A DNA stretch of 31,275 bases from RGIG4608 sp051867875 (GTDB taxonomy: Bacteria > Bacillota > Clostridia > Oscillospirales > CAG-272), in assembly GCA_051867875.1 (NCBI GenBank), contig JBJDZG010000027.1:1-31275 (forward strand). The letters are read 5' to 3'. The notes beneath the pieces are model-generated. The model was not told the DNA's origin, made no database searches, and was given only the letters and a program-made list of their open reading frames with translations. Numbering within the stretch: the stretch's first letter is position 1; each line of letters starts with the position of its first letter. Positions 1 to 6,022 of this stretch are shown here, one piece after another. The position numbers and the translations under genes were made by a program.

Positions 1-42
1 GTCTATGCTTACTGCAACCTGCACAGCCTTTGGAAAGCATAA
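1..42 (+). CDS. Superoxide reductase (desulfoferrodoxin), C-terminal end only
   Basis: Frame 1 reads VYAYCNLHSLWKA followed by TAA at 40-42. This matches the conserved tail of desulfoferrodoxin/neelaredoxin-type superoxide reductases (family pattern YCNLHGxWK), where the Cys and the His of YCNLH are ligands of the non-haem iron that reduces superoxide to peroxide using rubredoxin electrons. Only 13 residues lie in the window, so the class (with or without the N-terminal rubredoxin-like iron centre) cannot be told. A terminator hairpin follows at 75-104. The enzyme fits an anaerobe. The call rests on a short but distinctive motif. Confidence 0.75.
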   Translation, partial: VYAYCNLHSLWKA

Positions 43-74
43 TATAAGTTTTCGAATACCGAAAAGATAGATTT

Positions 75-104
75 GCCACGGTTATTGCCGTGGCTCTTTT
101 CTTT
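75..104 (+). terminator. Rho-independent terminator of the superoxide reductase gene
   Basis: GCCACGG (75-81), six-base loop, CCGTGGC (88-94), then a T-rich run TCTTTTCTTT. It lies 33 bases after the TAA stop. Confidence 0.85.
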
Positions 105-216
105 GTATTCGATAAAACAATATTGGGCTTTTGACAGTTCAAATCCGGATACAGATTCGAAAAGAATGCAAAGCGCAGAACTTCATTTTCAAAATTTCAA
201 AAAACATCAGAATCGA

Positions 217-250
217 AAAAGCGGAGAAATCTTTCGAAATCTCCGCTTTT
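217..250 (-). terminator. Terminator hairpin downstream of mobA
   Basis: Perfect 11-bp inverted repeat AAAAGCGGAGA (217-227) / TCTCCGCTTTT (240-250) with a 12-base loop. On the minus strand it is followed by a T run, as expected for the end of the leftward mobA transcript. The stretch 105-310 otherwise shows no gene. Confidence 0.75.
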
Positions 251-310
251 CGGCGTTGCGGTCGCGCCGCATTGCCGTTTTTATCTACCCGATATCTTTT
301 TGATCTGTGA

Positions 311-1768
311 TTACTGTATGGCTTGTCTTGCCTCGGTCAGCTTCTCTTGATCAAGGTCGGCGCTCTCGGCTTCGACCTTACGGTATTCATCGACCTTTTT
401 TGAAATGGCGTTTTTACATTCCTCCCGTTGCGGCTTTAGCTCGGCGACCTTGCTCTCATAGAACTTCACATCACGTTCTGCCACATCAATACTCGGTGCG
501 CTCAACCTGATGCGATTCGCATAGACTTGTTTGCTGTGCTGAAGCTCGGAGATGTCCTCGCCAAGCGCATACATTTTTGCATCAAGCTCCTTGTGCTTGC
601 CTTTGAACAGGCCCGGCGTTTTCTTCTTGATGTGGAACAACTCATCGCGCTCGGCTTGCTTCCCGGCAAGTTCAGTGGAAATTGATTTGTACTTGTCAAG
701 GTCACTTCGCACATCTTCGGCTTTGTTCTCACACCGATTCAGCTCGCTACTTATCTCGTTTTTATGATAGGTCAGCACGAGCAGGTCTGTTCGTATTTCT
801 TCAAGAGCAGATGCCGCGCGGGAGATAAGCACACCGACAGTCTTGGCAAGATACTTAACGGCATCAAGCAGGTCATTTATCAGTTTATTGTCACTTCGTA
901 TCTGCTGATTGATTCGCTTGCGGTCAGATACACCTCGGAAGATGCCGACGTGAATGGTCGGCTTGACTTTAAGTCCTCTTGCCTTATGGCTTCGGTGGTC
1001 GATGCGGGTATCAAGCTCGCACAAGTCAAGGCTTCGGTTGACATATCTCGCCCATGCTTCACGAAACCGCATCAACTGCTCCTCACTGTTCCATTCCTCA
1101 TAGATGGGATTTTGCCTGCCGTACTGCGTTGACTTCGGGTATTTGTTTATCCTTTCAAGTCCATCGGCACGGGAGGGCGGCAGATACATTTTCTCATCAT
1201 CAACCTTGTAGAGATACTGTTTCTCCCACCCCTCTTTCTCCGCCTGCTTGTACTCGGCGGCGGTAAATCCTTTCTCAAGACCTCGACGGATACATAAATA
1301 CTCTTTCTGCGTTTTCGCCTGCCAAGTACCTTTTGATGTCAGCGGTCTGACCGTCAGCATAATGTGTGCGTGCGGATTATGCCCGTCGGTGTCGTGATAA
1401 CAGACATCGGCACACATCCCCTTTGCCACACATTCACGCTTGATAAACTCCGAGAGAATAAGTTCGTGTTCTTCGGGCGCAAGCTCAATCGGCAGGGCGA
1501 CGATCAACTCACGGGCAAGGCGGCTGTCTTTGGATTTTTCGGCGGCTTCGACTGCGTTCCACAAAACGGCTCGGTCTTGCCATTCTGCGGGGGCGTTGTC
1601 GGGGAGAAATACCTTCTCCCAAACAAGTCCGTGCTTTCGGGTGTAATCGTGTGTGATGCCGTCATAGTCGTTATAGATACGCGAGCAGCTCATATAGGCA
1701 GCCGCCGCTACTGCCGAGCGTCCCGAGCCTCGGCTGATGACCTTGGCTTCAAGATGATAGATTGCCGT
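311..1768 (-). CDS. mobA: MobA/MobL (MobQ-family) relaxase, apparent ACG start
   Basis: Relaxase that nicks oriT and stays covalently bound to the 5' end during conjugative mobilization. The frame reads AIYHLEAKVISRGSGRS near the N-terminus, the standard opening of the family, and a later HxDxxxHNPHAHI metal-binding motif; the C-terminal half is charged and coiled-coil-like. The first ATG (1691-1693) lies immediately after the tyrosine that aligns with the catalytic Tyr25 of RSF1010 MobA, so starting there removes the nucleophile. The family start position instead carries ACG (1766-1768), seven bases after a strong GGAGGTG (1776-1782). I infer an ATG-to-ACG change, so the gene is either weakly translated or recently inactivated. 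It lies downstream of a DUF3847-like gene with a MobQ-type oriT between them. Confidence 0.85.
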   Translation of the reverse strand, partial: TAIYHLEAKVISRGSGRSAVAAAAYMSCSRIYNDYDGITHDYTRKHGLVWEKVFLPDNAPAEWQDRAVLWNAVEAAEKSKDSRLARELIVALPIELAPEEHELILSEFIKRECVAKGMCADVCYHDTDGHNPHAHIMLTVRPLTSKGTWQAKTQKEYLCIRRGLEKGFTAAEYKQAEKEGWEKQYLYKVDDEKMYLPPSRADGLERINKYPKSTQYGRQNPIYEEWNSEEQLMRFREAWARYVNRSLDLCELDTRIDHRSHKARGLKVKPTIHVGIFRGVSDRKRINQQIRSDNKLINDLLDAVKYLAKTVGVLISRAASALEEIRTDLLVLTYHKNEISSELNRCENKAEDVRSDLDKYKSISTELAGKQAERDELFHIKKKTPGLFKGKHKELDAKMYALGEDISELQHSKQVYANRIRLSAPSIDVAERDVKFYESKVAELKPQREECKNAISKKVDEYRKVEAESADLDQEKLTEARQAIQ

Positions 1769-1775
1769 AGGCGTT

Positions 1776-1782
1776 CACCTCC
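1776..1782 (-). promoter_or_regulatory. Ribosome binding site that fixes the mobA start
   Basis: GGAGGTG on the minus strand, seven bases before ACG at 1768-1766. No ATG, GTG or TTG occurs in frame between this site and residue 26, which identifies the ACG codon as the expected start position. Confidence 0.7.
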
Positions 1783-1827
1783 GTTCTGTTTGCGAAGCGA
1801 TTATATACCGTTGGAAACCGCACCTTA

Positions 1828-1870
1828 CACCATTCGCTCCGCGAGTGGTGAGTAAGTGCGCCCTTACGGG
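1828..1870 (+). other. oriT: MobQ-type origin of transfer (oriT), RSF1010/pSK41-like nic region
   Basis: A 10-bp inverted repeat, CACCATTCGC (1828-1837) and GCGAGTGGTG (1841-1850, one G-T wobble), is followed directly by TAAGTGCGCCCTTACGGG (1853-1870). The core TAAGTGCGCCCT is, from memory, the nic region shared by RSF1010-type and staphylococcal pSK41/pGO1-type oriTs, nicked between G and CCC (here 1860/1861). The layout of hairpin then nic, next to a MobA/MobL relaxase gene, is that of the MobQ family. The nic strand is the plus strand and mobA is read away from it. Confidence 0.8.
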
Positions 1871-1881
1871 AATACGGCAGT

Positions 1882-2094
1882 TCACATTGATTCGCATCTC
1901 TGCGCAATTTCATAGAGCTTCTGCTCCAAATCGGCAAGCTCCATGCCCTCGGCAAAAGGAAAAACCTTTTCAAGTATCGCGCCCTCCTGGATCAATCTGC
2001 GAGTGCGAAGCTTTCGTTCTTTCTCTCTGTTTCTTGCAAGCGCTTCCTGCAAACGACGCTTTTCCTGTTCTAACTTTTTCTGTTCTTCTGTCAT
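1882..2094 (-). CDS. Small charged protein of mobilizable elements (DUF3847-like)
   Basis: A 70-residue protein, very rich in Lys, Arg and Glu in its first half (a predicted helix/coiled coil, KLEQEKRRLQEALARNREKERK), followed by RTRRLIQEGAILEKVF. This RxxRLIxxGAILE segment is typical of the DUF3847 proteins found directly upstream of MobA/MobL relaxases in Firmicute elements. The position here, just upstream of oriT and mobA and in the same direction, fits an accessory relaxosome role, which is inference. The start ATG is preceded by AAAGGA at a workable distance. Confidence 0.7.
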   Translation of the reverse strand: MTEEQKKLEQEKRRLQEALARNREKERKLRTRRLIQEGAILEKVFPFAEGMELADLEQKLYEIAQRCESM

Positions 2095-2130
2095 AAAACA
2101 TTATTCCTTTCTTCGTTTTGAGTGAAATGA

Positions 2131-2163
2131 AGCAGTCCGCAAAATGTCACGGACTGCTTTTTG
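2131..2163. terminator. Stem-loop after the recombinase gene
   Basis: Perfect 9-bp inverted repeat AGCAGTCCG (2131-2139) / CGGACTGCT (2150-2158). The T run lies on the plus-strand side, so as a classical terminator it would act rightward. In the leftward direction of the neighbouring genes it is a hairpin without a good T tract and may only attenuate or protect the transcript. Confidence 0.5.
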
Positions 2164-2178
2164 GTTTTTGTTTGGTTT

Positions 2179-4011
2179 TCATCTTTGCCAATTGCGATGA
2201 CCGGGCACTCCCGCGACCGATACGACAGCGGCATTGAGATTGCCGGTCTCGTGGAACATCTGCTCATCCTTGCGAACCTCGGCTAAGATTTCCGATACTC
2301 GCTGTTCGTGCTCGGCGGGAAAATTTTTGGCTCTCTGTGCGTCATCTTCTTGCTTCTTTCTCTTGCGACGGGCAAGTTCTTTATCTCTGACCTTCCAATA
2401 CCTGTCCTTCCAATATTGCTTGATTCGCTGTTGCTCAAGTTCCTCGGCGGTAGGCTCTCGTTCTTCGACGGGAGCGTCAAATTTGCCGATAAAGTTCAGA
2501 TAGATTTCCACATCCTGCACTCTGTCCCGTCCTATCCTTTGCGGTGCGTGGACAAGTATCTTGTCAACAAATTCATTGAGCATCGGCGTTGTCAGCTCCG
2601 TGAAATCTGTGTACTTCTCTGCAAGAGCAAGGAACGCTTCTGCATTGGATTTGTTCGCGGTAAATTCGTTGATTTGTCTTTCGGCTTCTGCAATCTCCCC
2701 TTCAAGATTCTTTTGCTCGGCAAGGTACTCACCGGAAAGAGCTTCAAACTTATCCTCGGGGATTCTTCCGACAGCATAACTCTCATACAGCTTCTTGTAA
2801 AGAACATTGAGTTCATCAAATCGGCGCTTGTCTTTACTCAGCTTTCGCTTGATCTCCTTAACGGATTGCTCTTGCTGAATGGCAGATGCTTCCTGCACCT
2901 TTTTCATAAATGCCTCTTTGTCTGCAATGGCAAAACGGCTGATCTCACGAATGGTGTACAGAATCAATTCGCGCAAGGCTTTTGTTGAGATATGATGCGA
3001 ACAACAGCTGCCCTCAACTCTGCGGGTTGAGAGCTTGTGCGTTGAGCAATCATAGCCATCAAAGCCGGGAACCTTTCGCCCATCTTGATTCGTATAAGGT
3101 CTTGAACGATGGTTATACATCTTCGCTCCGCAGTCGGCACAGAAAACAAGTCCCGTTAAAGGATTCGCTTCGCCGATTGTATCGCTTCGACGAGGTGTTC
3201 CGATCAGTTTTTGAGCAAGATGCCATGTTTCCGAATCAACGATTGCTTCCTGCGTGTTCTCAAACACTGCCCACTTGTCGGGAGTATTGATAATGTTCTT
3301 TTTCTCCTTGTACGATTTACTGGTAGTACGGAAATTTACGGTATAGCCCATATACTCGGGACGCTTCAAAATGTCCTTTACCGTGTTACTGCTCCAGTCA
3401 TACGGATTCAATGCTTCAAGGTTATTCTTATACCTACCGAAGCCATGCCGCGCTTGGTAGTATGCCGGTGACTCCACCTTGTCTCTTTGCAGTATTCGTG
3501 CAATCTCCATTGTCCCTTTGCCCTCAATGCAGAGCTGATAGATTCTTTTAACCGTCGGTGCGGCTTCTTCATCAATGAGCCAATGGTGCTTGTCCTCGGG
3601 ATCCTTGCGATAACCGTATGCCGCATGAGCCGAAAGATGTCCTCCTGAGTTACCGAGCACCTGCTTGGATGCCTTGATTTTGCGGCTGCAATCGCGGAGA
3701 TACCATTCGTTCATCACATTGAGAAACGGAGCAAACTCGCTGCTCCCTTGATTGTCGCTGTCTACACCGTTGGCAATGGCGATAAAGTGAATATCCCTTT
3801 GCCGAAACACGACCTCGGTGTAGTAGCCGACTTCAAGATAATTTCGACCGATACGGCTCATATCCTTTGCAATGACCGTACCGACCTTTCCTTCTTCAAT
3901 ATCGCTCATCATACGCTTCCAATCGGGGCGGTCAAAAGAACCTCCCGAGTAGCCGTCGTCTGTATAGTGAACGATATTGGTGTAGCCATTGTTTGTCTGT
4001 TTTTCCGTCAA
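2179..4011 (-). CDS. Large serine recombinase (TndX/TnpX type) with the catalytic-serine segment deleted
   Basis: Family: large serine recombinases that excise and integrate clostridial mobile elements. Visible parts are the resolvase-domain remainder (YTDDGYSGGSFDRPDW, KDMSRIGRNYLEVGYYTE), a recombinase domain (about residues 125-290), a zinc ribbon starting CADCGAKMYNH, a coiled coil and a basic tail. The N-terminus reads LTEKQTN then NGYTNIV. Family members normally have about 30-35 residues between these two, containing the YCRLSRDD motif with the nucleophilic serine. Here that block is missing in frame, so strand cleavage should be impossible. TTG (4009-4011) is chosen as start because AGGAGGA (4018-4024) sits six bases upstream; an in-frame ATG at 4056 would add 15 unrelated residues. 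Length is 610 residues. Confidence 0.85.
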   Translation of the reverse strand: MTEKQTNNGYTNIVHYTDDGYSGGSFDRPDWKRMMSDIEEGKVGTVIAKDMSRIGRNYLEVGYYTEVVFRQRDIHFIAIANGVDSDNQGSSEFAPFLNVMNEWYLRDCSRKIKASKQVLGNSGGHLSAHAAYGYRKDPEDKHHWLIDEEAAPTVKRIYQLCIEGKGTMEIARILQRDKVESPAYYQARHGFGRYKNNLEALNPYDWSSNTVKDILKRPEYMGYTVNFRTTSKSYKEKKNIINTPDKWAVFENTQEAIVDSETWHLAQKLIGTPRRSDTIGEANPLTGLVFCADCGAKMYNHRSRPYTNQDGRKVPGFDGYDCSTHKLSTRRVEGSCCSHHISTKALRELILYTIREISRFAIADKEAFMKKVQEASAIQQEQSVKEIKRKLSKDKRRFDELNVLYKKLYESYAVGRIPEDKFEALSGEYLAEQKNLEGEIAEAERQINEFTANKSNAEAFLALAEKYTDFTELTTPMLNEFVDKILVHAPQRIGRDRVQDVEIYLNFIGKFDAPVEEREPTAEELEQQRIKQYWKDRYWKVRDKELARRKRKKQEDDAQRAKNFPAEHEQRVSEILAEVRKDEQMFHETGNLNAAVVSVAGVPGHRNWQR

Positions 4012-4116
4012 ATGTTGTCCTCCTGAAAAATGAAGTACCGACGAACAGTTCATCACGATGCCCGCCTCCTTTACGGGACTTTGGGTTTGTGATCTTTCTG
4101 TTCTTTCGATATGTAA

Positions 4117-4287
4117 TTTTCAGAAGTATTTACTGAATATGTTTCGGATGTTACGGCAAAAATAGAGAATGGAGAGGTCTGCCCATCTGCGCGTTATGAT
4201 ATGGGAGCAGTTTTTATTTATACAAACTCACTTTCTCCTTCATATATCCCCCGACATAGAAAGAGCGAATTATTCCCAAGTGCGTAA
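4117..4287 (+). pseudogene. Possible C-terminal remnant of an unknown gene
   Basis: Between the recombinase and tnpV genes (4012-4301) no complete gene is seen. One plus-strand frame stays open from a TAA at 4114-4116 to TAA at 4285-4287 and reads plausibly like protein (segments EVFTEYVSDVTAKIENGEV and YTNSLSPSYIPRHRKSELF). It has no start codon with a ribosome site at its beginning, and I do not recognise it. It could be the tail of a gene destroyed when the island was assembled, or chance. Confidence 0.25.
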
Positions 4288-4301
4288 AATTTCGCAAAAA
4301 T

Positions 4302-4691
4302 TTATGCAAATATGATTTCTTTCAGCACGGTCTCCTCAGCCGCGGCTTTGCAGTTGTTCATCTCCTGCGCCCACAGAAGTCCGTCCCTCGCCTTAAGGCT
4401 TTCATCTATCCCGCGCGATTTAGCAATCTCATTGGTCATATTTTCGACCATAGAGCGCGCTTCCCGGTCAATCTCATAAAGATATGCGTTCAGCCGAAAC
4501 TCGCTCAAAAGCGTCGTATATGTACCTCTGCGGTGCTTTTTAATAAAGGTCAAGTGCATCTGCCCATACTTGCCGATTGGGTAATAGGTCTGCTCGGGAA
4601 GAGCAAGGTCGGGATAGTATTGCTCGCCCCTCAATGTGTAGCTGATGCCCGTTCTTTTGTCTGTCATGTGTTGTTCCATAAGTCGTTCCAT
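4302..4691 (-). CDS. tnpV: TnpV family transposon-encoded protein
   Basis: A 129-residue protein with the TnpV pattern: a short N-terminus, then YYPDLALPEQ, PIGKYGQMHLTFIKKHRRGTYTTLL, LNAYLYEIDREA, and a C-terminal LLWAQEMNNCKAAAEETVLKEIIFA. TnpV proteins occur in clostridial mobilizable and conjugative transposons (Tn4451 relatives). Their function is not established. The start at 4691 is preceded by AAAGGA; two further in-frame ATGs lie within ten residues, so the exact start is uncertain. The gene follows the truncated relaxase by about 30 bases. Confidence 0.85.
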   Translation of the reverse strand: MERLMEQHMTDKRTGISYTLRGEQYYPDLALPEQTYYPIGKYGQMHLTFIKKHRRGTYTTLLSEFRLNAYLYEIDREARSMVENMTNEIAKSRGIDESLKARDGLLWAQEMNNCKAAAEETVLKEIIFA

Positions 4692-4722
4692 AAGTTTTCC
4701 TTTCTGTTTTTCGCTTTCCGCT

Positions 4723-5121
4723 TTATTCTTTCAGCAAACGAGACAAGCGGCTTTTTGAAAGTGGGTTGGTGCTGTACACACTTAACCCTTTATAGAATAA
4801 CTTATGGATGTGGTCGGTGTTTCGGTGCGTGGCAACCAACGCTTGATAGCCACCGAAGTATTCGGCGAAGCGCAGACCGATCTCGTGAGCCACCTCAGGC
4901 GTGATGTCATCGTCCGGACTGAAGGCTTGTACGATGTGAACGTAAGTCCTTCCGTCCTCCTTTTTGAATTGCTTTTTCACAAAAGTGAACTCGGAAAGCA
5001 CCGTGTCCGGTGAGCAACCGATGCCCGAAATCAAATTTTCATCGGTCTTCTCTCGGTTCATCACGTAGGGAAAAATATTATTCATCGGGCATCCTGAAGT
5101 AACGAATTTAACGATTGCCAT
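4723..5121 (-). pseudogene. Relaxase (MobP-like), truncated after the first histidine motif
   Basis: The N-terminus MAIVKFVTSGCPMNNIFPYVM and the segments FVKKQFKKEDGRTYVHIVQAFSPDDDITPEVAHEIG and ALVATHRNTDHIH are those of the relaxase/mobilization nuclease domain (Pfam Relaxase) paired with MobC in clostridial elements. Normal members have several hundred residues and continue HIHNH with the third metal-binding histidine. Here the frame leaves the family at HIHK and ends after LFYKGLSVYSTNPLSKSRLSRLLKE, a total of 132 residues. I read this as an internal deletion joining the N-terminal domain to a different or distal segment. Catalysis should be lost. The start overlaps the end of mobC by 40 bases, the usual arrangement. 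Confidence 0.8.
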
Positions 5122-5402
5122 ATCTTTTCAAGCTCCTTTCTTGTTTCCGTAAGGTTGATCTGGGATGCATATCCCGCGTTGACGGCTCGCGTGAGCTGAT
5201 TGATATTGTTTCCGATGCGGCGAAGCTCGGTTGCCACATCGCCCGCACCTGTGATGATGATCATTTCTTTTTTGAAAACACAGTCCCGAACGAAGTCACT
5301 GATGAGTTGATAGTGACCGTAGGAACGGTCCTCGATCCACTTCTTTTCTTCAGCAGTGACACGAAAAGAAATGATACAGTTTTTGTTTTCTTTATCATTC
5401 AT
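5082..5402 (-). CDS. mobC: MobC family relaxosome protein
   Basis: A 106-residue accessory protein that binds oriT DNA and assists the relaxase. The first part is a ribbon-helix-helix-like region (ISFRVTAEEKKWIEDRS); the second has the MobC signature ELRRIGNNINQLTRAVNAG and a C-terminal helix. The ATG at 5402 with upstream GGAAAGGA is preferred to longer in-frame starts, because the longer version would translate the hairpin-rich candidate oriT. The 3' end overlaps the truncated relaxase gene by 40 bases. Confidence 0.9.
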   Translation of the reverse strand: MNDKENKNCIISFRVTAEEKKWIEDRSYGHYQLISDFVRDCVFKKEMIIITGAGDVATELRRIGNNINQLTRAVNAGYASQINLTETRKELEKIWQSLNSLLQDAR

Positions 5403-5432
5403 AGAGTGAAATCCTTTCCGTAATAGTGAAAT

Positions 5433-5599
5433 ATTCCGCAAGCGGAATGTGAAATGTTGCCTTGCGGCAACGTGCAATAGCGGCTGTCTCCGCTGTGAAA
5501 TTTCTTTTGCAGGCAAAAGAAGTTACGCCCACGTCTAGGGGTATGGGCATAGCCCGACGCCTTTGCGGCCGCCGTTTCGGCGGTCGTAATACAAAGGCG
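5433..5599. other. oriT: Hairpin cluster upstream of mobC, candidate second oriT
   Basis: Non-coding stretch with six inverted repeats in 167 bases: ATTCCGC/GCGGAAT (5433-5448), GTTGCC/GGCAAC (5456-5471), AGCGG/CCGCT (5479-5494), CTTTTGC/GCAAAAG (5504-5519), GCCCA/TGGGC (5527-5548), and a nested pair CGCCTTTG/CAAAGGCG (5558-5599) enclosing CCGCCG/CGGCGG. GGGC-ATA-GCCC (5545-5555) is an alternative fold. The location between a replication gene remnant and mobC is where MobP/MobC modules keep their oriT. I cannot place the nic site. Confidence 0.6.
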
Positions 5600-5618
5600 A
5601 AACTGGCGATAAAGCGTT

Positions 5619-5907
5619 TCATCCGACATCCTTCGCAGGAACGCAAGGGACGAAAGGGACGGAATCTGTGAGAGCAGAAGAAACAGAGTCACTTGAGGCA
5701 CTTGAGTCACCGTCAGGGATGGGACGGTATTTGACCACAACGTATTTCTGTCCGTTGCTCCGCTTGCTCTCAAAGAAGACACCGAGGTCTTCCAGCTGAT
5801 AACGATAGCGGTTCATCATTTGCTTGAGCCCCTTGGGGTTGACCTCTTTCCCTAACGCGATGGAAACGTGCTGAGCCAGTTCGGTGTTCGTGCCTACGAA
5901 TTGGAAG
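5619..5907 (-). pseudogene. C-terminal fragment of a plasmid/transposon replication-type protein
   Basis: The minus frame reads FVGTNTELAQHVSIALGK, then NPKGLKQMMNRYRYQLEDLGVFFESKRSNGQKYVVVKY, then an acidic Ser/Asp-rich tail ending CVPAKDVG. The first part resembles the winged-helix C-terminal region of primase/helicase (RepA-like or P4-type) proteins that precede mobC in related elements. The family assignment is tentative. Upstream the frame meets a TAG near 5920, and sequence of a different character on the opposite strand begins at about 5910, so the front of the gene is gone. An ATG at 5819 is internal and unlikely to be a real start. Confidence 0.45.
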
Positions 5908-6011
5908 GTCTCATGCTATCAGTTTACACGGCATTTGACATCGATATGCCGTGGGGCGATGATATCGACACTTTCATGAGCAACCCCACAAACAAGCTGG
6001 TATTTAAATAA
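5908..6011 (+). pseudogene. C-terminal remnant of an unrecognised gene
   Basis: A plus frame reads LMLSVYTAFDIDMPWGDDI and then DTFMSNPTNKLVFK before TAA at 6009-6011. The frame is open back to a TAA near 5860, but that part overlaps the coding sequence of the opposite replication fragment, so the true junction is probably near 5910. It ends 11 bases before the glycine-zipper gene, whose ribosome site it almost touches, so it was probably the upstream partner of that gene in an operon. I do not recognise the family. Confidence 0.35.
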
Positions 6012-6022
6012 GGGGGTGCAGC

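Noticed and set aside
5395..5646. Minus-strand frame of 83 residues across the hairpin cluster (RRPQRRRAMPIP ... FHIPLAEYFTI)
   Set aside because: It is translated from palindromic, probably oriT DNA, has low-complexity composition and no family. The non-coding explanation fits better.
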